Shown: positions 11,817-24,637 of the stretch, in pieces | Numbering within the stretch: the stretch's first letter is position 1 | Layout: each line of letters opens with the position of its first letter | From: Cycas panzhihuaensis | Taxonomy: Eukaryota; Cycadophyta | Direction: 5' to 3' | DNA length: 64,000 bases | NCBI GenBank assembly: GCA_023213395.1 | Contig: CM041465.1 | Coordinates: 217,193,741-217,257,740 of the forward strand | The notes under the pieces: model-generated | Database searches by the model: none | What the model was told of the DNA's origin: nothing | Seen by the model: only the letters and a program-made list of their open reading frames with translations | Made by a program: the position numbers and the translations under genes

Positions 11817-14800
11817 TTCTTCTTTAATGTTCAATGTTTTGAAATATTCATGTCTTCATATCCTTAGTCTTTTATCTTCATGTTTGTTAGATCTTATATA
11901 TCTATATCATAGGCTGTATTTGCATCAATTTGTAATTATATCATCACTTGTAACCTATATCATCATATCATCCATTAACTATAAACATGGCATCCATTAT
12001 GCTTGTCTCCTTTAAGCATTAACCTGTATATTTGTATTAACCTATATGTAGTCATCTGTATACATCAATGACTAACTTTGAATAACTAACTTATAAATAT
12101 AAACCATCATCAACATCAACCAATATATGAAGTATTTTCCTTAACATCTTCATATCTTCACCTATATCGCTACTTTCAAATATCTATCAACTAATCATCA
12201 ACAAATAATTTGATTACCAGGTCCATGTAAAATCATAACCATCTACTAAAATATATGGATGACCAACCTTTGTAATTGCTAGTTCTCTAGATAATTATTT
12301 TAGATATATGGTTTATCAGCTTTCAAAATGCTTGTTACAAGAGTAGTATAATCTCGCTTCTTACATACGAGTGTAAGAGTAGATTGTGAAACCTTTACTT
12401 CCCTATTGTAAATAAGATTTCTTTTTTATGTGCTTCCTCACTTATATATTTTTACATCTTCTTTTGACAACTATTTATTAATATCATCATATCACCCATC
12501 TAAAACATACTAACCCTAGGAACAAGCTAAACTACTTAGTTAAGATAAGTTAGATGTAACAAAGTAACATTGATTATGTGTTTCCATGTCTCTTGTTATA
12601 CATGGATAGTCAAATTTCTCACTAATGAGCACTTATCAAATTTTAGTTGAACAACCTCAACAACTGAATATTAACTAGATAATATTACTAACTAATTTAG
12701 TATTCCAAGTAAATAATCACATAAGACTTCTTTCCTTATCTCATAAGCATGTAGAATTTTTTAATCATCTCCTTATATCTCCATCATCAAAATAAATTAG
12801 GCCCTTTATTAAATACCAAGTGATATTGTCAATCATAAAAATAGGTATTATATTCATTAAATAACTAAGTGGTCTGTCATTTGACTAGTGGATCTTTTCA
12901 CTAAACCAAATGATTAAATTTCAATGGGGATCTTGTATATCTAGCATATTAATAAATTTTTACATCAAATATTTTCCACTACATAAAATTTTCATTTATT
13001 TTTGAGCCTTCAAATATCATAAATAAGTCTTAAATTACTTCACTTTAAATAAACCATCTTTTTCTTTCTTCATCTTTCAAAAATAACATCATTATCATAT
13101 CAAGAGCTTTCGAAAATATTAGAATATCTAAATTTTTTAATGAAAAATATCAAATGCATGTTTTATAAATTTAAGAGTACTTTGATAAACTTTACTTGTT
13201 AATATCTCTATCTTCTACATCTAAAATATGTTTTGTGACCACTTATTTTGATCAACTCAAAATTCTCTTTTTAACACAACTAATAGGATGAAAAGTAGAC
13301 TCTTCAGTGAAAAGTTATAGTTGAAAATGTGCTAGTATATTTTGAAACAATGTGCGATCCTTTAAAAATTAGATTTCAAATTTTAAAATTTAATTCAATT
13401 TAATTAATAAATTTTACAATTGTAAAAAAGATTAGTTAGATTTGGAGCCTATACCCTTCGCGAATAAGCCCTTGCTTCTATGTGCACTATATTTGTCCAC
13501 TTACTAAACTGACTTGGGTGATAACAAACTTAAAAAAATGTCTAATATAGTTTAATTCAAAAATAATTTTATAATTTTTTTTAATGTTTAAAAAAGTTTT
13601 CTAAAAAAATATCATCTGTGTATGGGTGATTTCTTCATAGTTCTTCTTCCTAACATGAGGGAAAATGGATCTACAACTATCTTTTCTATAGTAAAAGATT
13701 GTGATAGACATCTAGGTTTTTCACTAATGGCTATGGAAATTTGATCTCTTTTATGTGCAAGATGCATTTGGGCTTTGTGTTCTTTGCATCTTCTTATGTA
13801 TCAAGCAAATCATTGTGTCTATCAAGTGTGTTGTATTCAATCAAATCTAATGGCATCTTGGCATAAATCTATAGCTTTTCTCATGCTTGTTAATTTATGG
13901 AATTCTTTCATAATGTGTAGTTCAATGACATCAATCATGGAATATCTCTAGACTATGTGGTGATATACTTGATCTTTATGTTGACTACTCTTTAAGGCTT
14001 CTTTATAGGTGTGTTTTGTATTATTTTTTAGATCTATGTTAATTAGTTATTGACTACAGAGTAGACATCTTCTTTTGTTGTGTATACATTCTATGGCTTT
14101 GGTTCTACTCTCCATGAGGATGATGATCTATAGAGATACTATTCCTTAACTTTCTAGCTACATTTATGAAGGATTTAATGTAGGTATAGTTGGATGAAGC
14201 TTGTGTTTGATAATATAGTAGTATTTGCATTGGGTTTTATGTATATTGCTCAAATTGAACAATGCATATTTGATGCCTAATGAGCTTCCATGCCTCATGT
14301 AGAAAATAAACACCATCATATAAACCAAAAAATCCATGCCCATTAATATTCTTTCAAACTATAGTTATTACTGGCTACTCACTGTTAAAACCCTTATTTT
14401 CAACATTTATGTCTCAAATAATTTTCTACAGTAACAATCTATTGTGTTTATTAATATGCCATCACACTCATGTTATTTTCATTAATAAATCACTTACTAA
14501 TAATACACCCTCATAAATATTTTATGCCACCATAATATCAAAGTCCTCATATTCTTATATGAAAAGTCTTTTAAATTTATCAAGGACTAACTTCATAATT
14601 ATGTACCCACTATCAACATCTTCTATCATGATTTACCACATATATATTTAATATTCACTTCAAGTAATAATATGCCTTTATTATTACAATAATAATATAT
14701 TTCCAAAATTATCAAATCATTATGTGATTCAATATCCTTTATTACTGTTAATTATACTACATACCTATTTTATTTGTTGTTAAAATACCTATCTCATACC

Positions 14801-15366
14801 TATTGATATACCACTCATTATACTATATAGGCTTGTTGCTTGATTGGCATACTAATGGAGTTATTGACTTGCCTACATATTTGAATATATCCAGGTTGCT
14901 ACTAATTGTGAGATTATATATGATGATTAGTCTCAGAAAATCTCAATCATGTCTATATGGGATTAATTTGCATAAATGAACTCAATTGGTAATAGTTTGA
15001 TTTCATATCATTCTATGGATTTATTTAACACCACATGTCCTAGTATATGGTGCCAACATGCTAAATATAATTGTCTATATAAATTCAAAGATATACCATC
15101 AATAATCTTATTTGATCATGCAACTTCATCTCATCTGTATGTGGCTTTTATTTATCTCATTCATCTTCATCTGGTCCCTGGATTTTGGTTGCATGTCACT
15201 GACACAACTAACCAAGATCTATATTCACGTCATAACTGGCTCATATATTGCCTCAAATACTGGTTTTGTCGTTGTCTCTTTCATTGACTCTATCACTAAC
15301 ACACTAACCTATATAAGCTTATTCTTACTATATAAGATCTTTCAACTAACCATGGCTCTAATATTA
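11817..15366 (-). pseudogene. Copia internal region, array copy 1
   Basis: No long ORF remains. On the minus strand at about 15056-15030 a frame reads CWHHILGHV, the signature of the copia GAG-pre-integrase domain (L-W-H-x-R-L-G-H). It lies only about 300 bp from the primer site gctctaatatta (15355-15366), so the usual 0.9-kb or longer gag is absent. RT and RNase H should lie further left but are too decayed for me to read. The small plus-strand ORFs at 14976-15372 are shadows. Confidence 0.65.
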
Positions 15367-15873
15367 TATTAGAATTTATAATTGTAACTCTAATAACATA
15401 CTAGAATGTAACATATATATATATATATATATAATAACTAAATTATCTCAGAAGGATATGTACACATATAATGGAATAAACATGAATGTAAAGTAACAAA
15501 TAGATAAATCATATAATAAACAATCATAAGAATTTGCTTCAAAAGAGATAATAGATTTATATATGGAAAACCTAGTATGGGAAAAAACATGGGAGAAAGT
15601 AGAGTTGGGAGCTCATCTTTAGATCAAAATTGATATATTTTTAAGTTTTAGAAATTTCTCAAGTTATCAAGTGGTGTGTATAAATATTTATATTAATAGT
15701 CACTTCATAAGTAGCCTATAATGTCTCTTGAGATTTTACATTATCTAATATCATATTAACATGGATAAATATGCATATCATATCTCTTAATGTATGTGAT
15801 TGGTAGGATTGTGTATGTGTTCATCGCATTAACATTAAAAATTATATATGTGATTAAATGACATATTTCAACA
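15367..15873 (-). repeat. LTR of copia array, copy 2 (shared)
   Basis: 507 bp. It starts right after the primer site of copy 1 and ends ttcaaca before ttcctatttaatg (polypurine tract complement). It therefore serves as 5' LTR for the unit on its left and 3' LTR for the unit on its right. A TA microsatellite lies near 15414-15432. Confidence 0.85.
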
Positions 15874-18800
15874 TTCCTATTTAATGTTTAATATTTTTGT
15901 GTTATTAGTCTTCTATTTTCATGTCTATTAGATCCTATATACTTATATCACAATCTATATTTGCATCAATCTAAAATTGTATCATTACCTATAACCTGTA
16001 TCATCATATCATCCATAAACTAGAAATCTATCATCTATTATGCTTTATTCCTACAAGTATTAACTTGTATACCTATGTTAACATGTATCAACCTATATAT
16101 AGTCATTTGTGTACATTAATGACCAATTATGAATAACCAACCTATAAATATAAACCATCAACATCAAGTATCTTCTTGAATATCTTCATATCTTCACCTA
16201 TATAACTGCTTTCAAACATTTATCAACTAATCATCAACAAATAAATTGATTATTGGGTCCATATAAAATAATAACCATCTACCAAAATACATAGGTAACT
16301 AGCCTTTGTAACCACTAGTTCTCTTAGTAATTATTTCATATACATGATTCATCAACTTTTAAAATACTTCTTGGAAGAGTTGCATAATCTCATCTCTTAT
16401 GGATGAGTTAGAATACAATTGAGTATGTTATACAAGAATAGCTTGCAAAACTTTTACTTGTCTCTTGCAAATAAGATTTCTTTTTTATGTGCCTCCTCAC
16501 TTACATACTGTTATAACTTTATTTTGGCAACCATTTATTAACATCATCATATTACTCATCTAAAACATACTAACTCCAGAAATAAGCCAAGCTATTTGGC
16601 CAAGATAAGTTAGATATTATAAGGTAATATTAATTATGTATTTCTATGCCTTGTCATACATGGTTAGTTAGGTTTCTCATTGATAAACACTTATTAATTT
16701 TTAGTTAAATAACCTTAACAACTTAATATTAATTGGATAACATCAATAACCAATTTGGTATGCTAAGTAAATAATCACATGAAACTTCTTTTCTTGTCTC
16801 ATAAATAGGTGAAATTTCTCAATCAACTCCTTATATTTATATTATCAAAACGAATTGAGATCTTTATTAAATACTAGACAATGTTACTAATCATCAAAAT
16901 ATATATCATATTCATTAAATAACTATTTAAATAATTGGGTGATTTATCGTTTGACTAGTGCAGTTCTTCACTAAACCAAACAATTAAATTTCAAGGGGGA
17001 TTTTGCCTATCTAGCATATCAATAAATTTTCACATCAAATATTTTTCATTACATTAATTTTTTATATATTTTTTAACCTTAAAATATCATAAATGAGTCT
17101 TAAATTACTTTATAAACATCATTTTTTTTTCTTCAACTTAAAAAAATAACATTATCATCATATCAACATCCTTTGAAAACATCAAAATATCTTTTTTTTT
17201 TAATATTATTAAATACATGTTTATGAGGTTAAGAGAACTTTGATCAAATTTACCCATTAATATCTCTATCTTTTAATGTTTAAAATGTCTTACAATCACT
17301 CATTTTAATCATCTTGAAATTCTTTTTTGAATGCAATTAACAAGATAAAAAATAACTCTTTAGTAAAACGTTATGGTTGAAAATACACCAGTGTCTAAAA
17401 AAAGTATGCAATCCTTTAGAAATTTGATTTCGTATTTCAAAATTTAATTCAATTTAATTAATAAATTTTATAATTATAAAAAAGATCCAATCTAGTTTAA
17501 TCAAATTTAGAGTCCATCCCCTTTGCGAATAAGCCCCCGATTTCATGCACGCTTCATATGACCACCTGTTAAACTAATTTGGGGGATAACAGACTTGAAA
17601 AAATATCCAATATAATTTAATTCAAAAATAAATTTATAAAATTTTTTATGTTTTAAAAAATCTTTTAAAAAAACATCATCTATGTATGGGTGATTTCTTT
17701 ATAGTTGTTCTTCTTGATATAAGGGTAATTGGATTTGTAACTATTTTTTTCATAGTATCATATCATGGAAGATGTTTGGGTTTTTCATTAGTGGCTATGG
17801 TGATTTGATATCTTTTATGTACAATATGGATTTGAGCTTTGTGTTCTTTGCATCTTCTTATGTGTTAGGCAAATCAATTGTATCTATCGAGTGTGTTATA
17901 TTCAATTAAGTCTGATAGTATCTTGGTGTAAGTCTATAGCTTTTCTCATGCCAATTAATTTGTGGTATTCTTATATAATGTGCAATTTTGTGATATCAAT
18001 CATGGAAGATCTCTAGACTACGTGGTGATTTACTTAATCTCTACATTGACTACTCTATAAGGCTTTTTTACGAGCTCGTTTACAAGCATGCTCCATATTA
18101 TTTTTTGGATCTGTATTGGGCAGATATCGACTATGGAACATGCATCTTCTTCCAATATGTATACATTTTGTGGTATTGATTCTACTGTTTATGAGTATGG
18201 TGATCTATGGACATGCTCTTCCTTTGCTTTCTGGCTGCATTTATGAAGGATTCAATGTGGGTTTGGCTAGATGGAGCTTGTGTTTGATATTATAGCAGTG
18301 TTTACATTAGGTTTCATGTAAATTGAATAATGCATATCTAATGGCCAATGAGCTTTCATGTCTCATGCAAGAAAACAAACACCATCATCCTCATATAAAC
18401 CACACAATTCATGCCCATTGATATTCTTTAAAACCCTAGTTATTACTAATTGCTCATTGTTAAAACCCTTGTTTTCAATATGTATGCATTAAATAATTTT
18501 CCATAGTAACAATCTATTGTCTTTATTAATATGCCATCATACTCATGTAATTTTCATTAATAAACCACTTACTAATAATATGCCCTTATAAATATTTTAT
18601 GCTACCATAATATCAAAGTCCTAATTTTTATATGAAAAATCTTTCAAATTTATTAAGCCCTAAGTTCATAATTGTGTGCCTACTATTAACACCTCATATT
18701 ATGATTTGCCACATATATATTTAATATCCATTTTAAACAATAATATACCCGCATTATTATAGCAATAATATATTACCACAATCATCAAATCATTATGTAT

Positions 18801-19445
18801 TTTAATATACTTTATTGTTATCAATTATGCTACATACCTTTTTTATTTGTTATTAAAATACCTATCTTATACTTGTCAATATACTGCTCATTATACTGTA
18901 TAAGTCTGTTGCCTATTTGGCATATTGATAAAGTGGTTGACTAGTCAGCATACTTGAATATATCTAGGTTATTACTAATTATAAGATTATATGAGATGAT
19001 TAGTCTCACAAAATCTCAGTTACATCTACAAGTGATCAGTCTGTATAAATGAACTTAACTTGCAATAGTTTAATCTTGTATCATTTTGTGGACTTGCTTA
19101 ACGCCTATATGTCCTAGTATATGGTGCCAACATACTAAATATAATTGTTTATATAAATTCAAAAACATACCATTAATAATATTATTTTATCATATGACTT
19201 TATCTCATCTGTATAGGGCTTTCATTCATCTTTATATTGCACCTAGGTCTTGGTCATATATCATTGGCATAGTTAGTATATTCAAAATTTCAATTTATCA
19301 TATTTACCTCATAACTAGATTTATATTGGCTCTGTTATTGGTTCTTTTATTGACTCTGTCACTAGCATGGTAGCTCATCAAACTAGCTTATATAGGTTTC
19401 TTCATACTGCTTATGATCTTTCAACTAACCATAACTTTGATATCA
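15874..19445 (-). pseudogene. Copia internal region, array copy 2
   Basis: Collinear with 11817-15366. The pre-integrase signature is clearer here: WHHILGHIGV on the minus strand at about 19130-19101. The primer site actttgatatca is at 19434-19445, directly against the next LTR. The short distance between the two shows the same gag loss as in copy 1, so the loss predates the tandem duplication. No intact coding frame. Confidence 0.7.
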
Positions 19446-20592
19446 TGTTAGAATTTATAATTATAACTCTGATACAAAAATATTACAATTATACAATATT
19501 ATAGTATAATTCTATAATAGTATTATATAATTATAACTTTGTATTGTAGATATAATTATACAATACTATAATTATATCTACCAAATACATGGGTAACCAA
19601 CCTTTATAATCTTTAGTTCTCTAAGTAATTATTTTAAATATATGGTTCACCAACTTTCAAAATGCTTATTACAAGAGTAGTATAATCTTGTTGGTAGTAT
19701 AATATTTCCTCTTACATATGAGTTAGAATAACATAATCAAGCGTGTTGTGTAAGAGTAGCTTGTAAAACCTTTATTTACCTTTTACAAATAAGATTTCTT
19801 TTATATGTGTTTCCTTACTTGCATACTTCTATAGCTTTCTTTTGGTAACCATTTATCAGCATACCACTTATCCAAAACATAAGAACTCTATAAATAAGTT
19901 AAACTACTTGGCTAAGATAAGTTAGATGTAATAAGGTAATATTAGTTATGTGTTTCTATACCTTTTGTCATACATGGCTAGCCAACTTTTTCAATGACAA
20001 ACACTTAATAACTTTTAACTGGATAATCTTAGCAGTTGAATATTAACTAGATAATATCAATAGTTAATTTGGTATGCTAAGTAAATAATCACATGAGACT
20101 TCTTTCCTTGTCTCATAAATAGGTCAAATTTCTCAATCAAATCCTTGTATCTCCATTATTAAAATAAATTGAACACTTTATTAAATACCAAGTGGTATCA
20201 TCAATAATCAAAATAGGTATTATATTCTTCAAATAACTATTCAAACAACCAAGTGATCTATCATTTGACTAGTGGAGCTCTTCACTAAACAAAATTATTA
20301 AATTTTAAGGGGGATTTTACATATTTAATATATTAATAAAATTTCACATTAAATATTACCTATTAAATAATAATTTATTTATTTTTTAGACTTTAAATAT
20401 CATAAATAAGCCTTAAATTACTTCATTTTAAATGAAACATTTTTTTTTCTTTCTTTATCTTTTAAAAATAACATCATCATTATATAAGAAACTTTTGAAA
20501 ACATCAATTTTTTTCTTTTTTTTTTGAAAAATATCATAAAATACATGTTTCATGAAGTTAAGAGCACTTTAATTAACTTTACCCATAAATAT
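19446..20592 (-). mobile_element. Truncated third copy of the copia array
   Basis: 19446-19480 matches the LTR start. 19481-19575 is a very AT-rich insert with imperfect palindromes of the aattatacaata(t/c)tat type. From about 19576 it matches internal positions 12246 onward and runs to 20592. It is interrupted by the LTR that starts TGTTGAAGAG at 20593. Confidence 0.8.
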
Positions 20593-20840
20593 TGTTGAAG
20601 AGAGGGTTACATTAAAATTCACATGTATAATCTTTAACTTACCAACAACAAGCAATCACAAATCTGCATAATATTTGGCAGGTGGAAAATCTCTTTAGGG
20701 GAAGAAAAGCCACCTTTAAATAGTATAATTTTATTATAATAAAATTAATGATACACTACTACAGGTGAGGATCTCACCCTCTCTCACAAAATACCACTAG
20801 CTAACTATACTTCCTTCCTATGTAACGTGGTCAACCCAAC
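20593..20840 (-). repeat. Copia-like LTR fragment or solo LTR
   Basis: Begins TGTTGAAGAGAGGG at its junction with the truncated array. On the minus strand it ends in a purine- and T-rich stretch typical of copia LTR 3' ends, including a TTCCACCTGCC phrase. No primer site borders it on the left. The right boundary is not defined. Confidence 0.45.
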
Positions 20841-20882
20841 CTCTTAGAATGTAAAATGATGGAAAAAATATGGAGCCACAAT

Positions 20883-20894
20883 GCTCTGATACCA
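20883..20894 (-). other. Primer binding site, initiator tRNA-Met
   Basis: Exact gctctgatacca, the reverse complement of the common plant site TGGTATCAGAGC. Two bases separate it from the LTR at 20897, marking that LTR as the 5' LTR of an element extending left. Confidence 0.85.
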
Positions 20895-20896
20895 AA

Positions 20897-21298
20897 TGAT
20901 GGAAATATGCTTGCAAACTAACAGGTTAGAACATATATCAAATAAGTATAAACTAGTATTGCATCAATACAGCAGTGTATCACCATTACAATAGCATAAA
21001 CACATGAGAGCCTTGTTGTTCAATCCATTGTAGTAGAATGAGTATTACAAATCTTCCTCAAAAGTAGGTGGTGTTTAAAGACACCAGGGTTGTACACCCC
21101 TTAACATTTATAGTTTGGGGAGGAGGGAAACTCCTCAACCCACGAATTCAAAATAATAATAAAATAATACTAACTTAACTCAAATGAAACTAACTCAACT
21201 TACCTTAACTTACCTTGACATATTGAGCATCACATGTATAAATTGAGGTGCAATCACGGTAGGTAAGAGGGAGTTGAGTGATGACATTACACCCAGCA
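20897..21298 (-). repeat. Copia LTR (402 bp)
   Basis: Starts TGATGGAAATATGC after a perfect primer site and ends ACCCAGCA before ttctccccttaatg, a polypurine tract complement. Primer site on one side and polypurine tract on the other show a junction of two element copies. Its middle (a ttatagtttggggagg block, then AATAATAAAAT) resembles the LTR at 31145-31496, so the two are probably related families. Confidence 0.75.
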
Positions 21299-21649
21299 TT
21301 CTCCCCTTAATGTCAGCACGAACACTTGTATCTTTTCCTTGAACTTGTGGAATTAGTACTTGAAAAAACTTTGAAATTCCAATCTTGATCTTTGTCGATG
21401 CTTCTCACCCTTATAGTCACATATATCTCTTTATTATAGAATGATGTAGGAAGACTATAGGTAGATGAAACTGATACAAAAGTAGATGAATAATGTAATT
21501 TGGACTTGAACTTTTGTACTCTTTATGCTTTGAGCAGTTGTCATATCACCGTGTTCATTCTTCGTTATGTCATAAGATTCATCTTCATGATGCTCCCCTC
21601 AAATGGAGGATCAAACCCTTGTGCAACAAGGTGGTCCCGCATTTGATCC

Positions 21650-21992
21650 GAATCTTCATTGGTATTGGCCATGATCTACCTGCTGTCACACCGCCTCACA
21701 TGCTCATCAAAAGTTTCATCAAATACAGTGGGGATATCTCCCCCATAAATGGAAATCAATAAATCCCAAATAGACTTAGATGTTGTTAATTCAGAAACTA
21801 GTGAAAAGACATCATCAGTCATAGTGCAAAATAATAAACCTAACACTTCATTATCTTTTCTAAAGTTTTCTTTAAGGCTAAGGTCACATTCATGTTATAA
21901 ATACTTCAAAAGATCACGTTTAATAAAGTAAGTGTGCATAGTATCATACCATAGTGAATAGTTATGGCCATTGAAAATGGGGAATTGTGCCA
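21650..21992 (-). pseudogene. Copia gag fragment
   Basis: The minus-strand frame reads FPIFNGHNYSLWYDTMHTYF then LLKYL, with one stop, and continues to a KSIWDLLISIYGG block. These are the copia Gag N-terminal tryptophan motif and the A-x-x-x-W-x-x-L-x-x-x-Y motif. It lies about 350 bp from the polypurine tract at 21299, where the end of pol should be, so pol is deleted or the element is a gag-only derivative. Confidence 0.8.
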
Positions 21993-23433
21993 TTTTGAAA
22001 GTAATTTAATCAATAAGAAAATGATGATAAGATCAAATAGAAATCTTGAATAAACAATGAGATATAAACTAGAATTTTCTTTAAAAATTTGAAAGAAGAC
22101 AAGCTTGTTAGGATGTATATATATACTCAACTTTAACAGATTGAAAACTATATTGAATGAGGTCAGAATAGCTTAAAAATTTATCAATATGTAGGTTGTT
22201 GAGATGTGAATCCAATAAAATAAACAGTTTTGAAAATGGATACCAATAAATCACGTTTTGAATGAGGCAAAGGAATGGACCTCCTTATGGAGCCTAACAG
22301 GAGCAGGGTAGGCAAAAATTGCATAAAAATACTAATTAATCCTTAGAAAAGTTGAACAAATGATCAAATATTATTGATGAAGTAATTAATATTCTGCCAA
22401 TTGAAAATTTTGAAAGAATATATTAAACATGTGTAAAAAAAAGCAGATTTAGGCCAATAAAAATACCTCAACTTTAGCTGATTTGAAATATAAGAAAAAT
22501 ATGTCAAAATATATGGAAAAATATATCACAATGAAGAGAAATGAGTCAGCTTCCCAACGAAGCTGACGGAAATAAAATCTGATAAAAATTACAAAAATTA
22601 TAGTGAAAAATGTAACAAGTGTCTTTATGGAGAATGTTCAAGAAACATGCAAAAACAACTAAATTTCTTATTTTAGCGATTAAAATATTAGTGAAGATGA
22701 ACTCAAAAAATTAAAGTAGAAAATGGGTATTAGAGTCTATACAACTTAGATTGCTATAGAGAAAATTTGAGCACAAAACAGTTTACCAGAAATAAATGAC
22801 AGTCAGTTCTAAAACTGATTTTATTAAAAATATAAAAAACGCTGAAATTTCGAAAGTTCAATGTTAAAAAGGTCGAAACAAGGTCAAATGGGCACCAAAT
22901 TGGTCTTATGACCAGTCGAAATCGATCTACGAAAAATTTCTGATCTATTGGCGTAGGTTTCATCTGAAACCGATGAGCCAAATAGAAGTTATGGCCATAA
23001 AAGCGCCAATAACTCTATGAAAAATAAAATTTAAAAAAAATAAAAGAAAAACGTTAATTAAAAAATGAAAAAAAACTCTTTAAAGGTGACTAATAATCAC
23101 GCGATAGCTTGATAGAGCTAAAAGACAACAGCTTAAACCTTTTAAAACAAATTGAATACCCCGGATTTGAAAAAATATAATAAATTATATTATTATTATT
23201 ATTTTAAAACTTTGTATTAAAACAATAGACAGCTGCCGTACTAAACGCACTATATAAAAGCACTATATTAAAATAATAAATGGTCACCGTATCAAACGGC
23301 ACTACTATACGCAATTAATGCGTTATATAGACAAATGAAATGCGTTGCCAAACGACTATACGCAATTATATAGACAAATGCCAAACGGCTGCTATACGCA
23401 ATTAATGCAAAGTTTCTGCTTGAAGGGGGAGAA
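21993..23433. other. Copia leader and short repeats, no gene
   Basis: 21993 to about 23040 looks like the long noncoding leader upstream of the copia gag at 21650-21992. From 23220 to 23420 a phrase ctatacgcaatta followed by tatagacaaatg recurs several times. At 23420-23433 lies cttgaagggggagaa, which looks like a plus-strand polypurine tract for the next feature. No ORF resembles a protein. Confidence 0.5.
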
Positions 23434-24007
23434 TGATAGCTGTAATATGGCACATAGAGCTGCAATATACACAGAGAGTAACGGAAGACGCCACAGCATC
23501 AAGGCATTAAATAAACCGCGTATTGAATTGGCATAAACGATAGCATCAAGGCGTATTAAAACACGGGGTCAGCGATAGCATCAAGGCGGCGCCGATGGCG
23601 CAAAGCCCGAGACAGCAAGATACAGATCTCAAGCCCGAGACGATAGACGCGAGAAGAAGGGCCGAACGGGCGACTGTTGACGGGAAGCATCAAGGCGGCG
23701 CCGATGGCGCAAAGCCCGAGACGGCAAGACGGACAGGAAGCTCGCGCAATGCGCGTTGCGAGCCGGCGAGTCGATGGCAGAAGGGCGTTTGAAAGAGCAA
23801 GAGCTGAGGGACCTCGAAGTGCTGGAGACGCAAAGAGACCAGACACCACGCAGGAGAGAAGCCGAGAGACTACGCGCTACACACGGACCTGGCAGATTGG
23901 CTAAAAACGGTTCAAAGGCCGAGAAGGCGACGGGACGGACAGAATAGCCACGGCACAAACAGAGTGTCTCGGCAGACCGAGGGACGCAGGGCCACAGAGG
24001 CGATGCA
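23434..24007 (+). repeat. GC-rich LTR-like island
   Basis: Starts TGATAGCTG right after a plus-strand polypurine tract and ends near gatgca, giving TG...CA ends and about 574 bp. It is rich in CpG while the flanks are AT-rich. A 43-base block starting gcatcaaggcggcgccgatg occurs at 23578-23620 and 23687-23729 with one mismatch, with a shorter third copy at about 23542. The overlapping ORFs on both strands are a by-product of high GC and match nothing. A plus-strand 3' or solo LTR is the best reading; the right end is uncertain. Confidence 0.5.
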
Positions 24008-24637
24008 AACAAGCTATATTTTCAGAATAAGGGAGTCGAAGATGAAATGGACATTTCACTTCTGTTGTTGATAGATTTGATAAACTGGTCAGGATGAGCG
24101 TAGAAGCTATTCTTGTGGTACAAGAGGAGTTGTTCTTCCAAATGCCATAGAAAGTTAACCTTAAAAGGCTTCAGCAATAAAAAATAAAGTTTGTTGAAAG
24201 ATTCAGATGTGCCACCCACTTGGTTGGCTTTCAGCAACTTTGATATGAAATTATGGTTTATGACCCTCTTACATTGGTCGCAAGATTCTTCTCGGTGAGC
24301 AGTTGAAAAAATGGTGGCCTTTGTTATACAGACTGCTTTCTTGTTTGCATTTCTGGGGTTTGCCTTGTTCGTATTGGTGGGCACAAAGCTCAAACACCAC
24401 ACCTTGGTTATAGACAGGTTCAACAAGAGTTTTGGTAATTGAAAGTACTAATATCCTTTCTAAGAACTTATTAACTGATACACAACCTTCAACCCAAAAC
24501 AGGGGGCTGAAAGCATTACAAGTTATTTTGATTCAAGATTGATAAGTAGGTGTACCTTTGTATGGTTGAATTCTTTGTTGGCTATAGGCCAAAAACCGTA
24601 CCATTCAAGTTTGCGATGACCTCTGGTTATGATACAA
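24008..24637 (-). other. Copia leader next to LTR
   Basis: Noncoding leader reading leftward from a degenerate primer site (ggttatgataca, 24625-24636). A 134-codon minus-strand ORF (24426-24022) starts within it and contains a KLLKANQVGGTSESFNK stretch. I do not recognise it and it may be chance. The gag expected to follow is not present; the GC-rich island lies there instead. Confidence 0.45.

Larger units (their letters stand above)
11301..20592 (-). mobile_element. Triple tandem array of gag-less copia units
   Basis: Three head-to-tail copies start at 11301, 15367 and 19446 (spacing 4066 and 4079 bp) and are collinear throughout, for example the ...gcgaataagccc block at about 13460 and 17525. 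Each start is an LTR; the second and third are preceded by a tRNA-Met primer site. The order is LTR, internal, LTR, internal, LTR remnant, internal remnant. Elements sharing LTRs arise by unequal recombination or from concatenated cDNA. The third copy lost about 900 bp around its LTR and is cut at 20593 by another LTR. Confidence 0.85.

Noticed and set aside
12870-12935. Plus-strand frame VDLFTKP followed by a purine-rich tract, like a copia RNase H end and polypurine tract (also near 16960 and 20290).
   Set aside because: It lies inside the tandem array, whose primer sites, LTR orientation and pre-integrase motif are all on the minus strand. No other plus-strand copia motif is readable upstream, so it is treated as chance.
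23556-24012. Several overlapping ORFs on both strands in the GC-rich island, up to 127 codons.
   Set aside because: Overlap on both strands in a GC-rich block is expected by chance. None has a recognisable domain, and the block has LTR-like borders.
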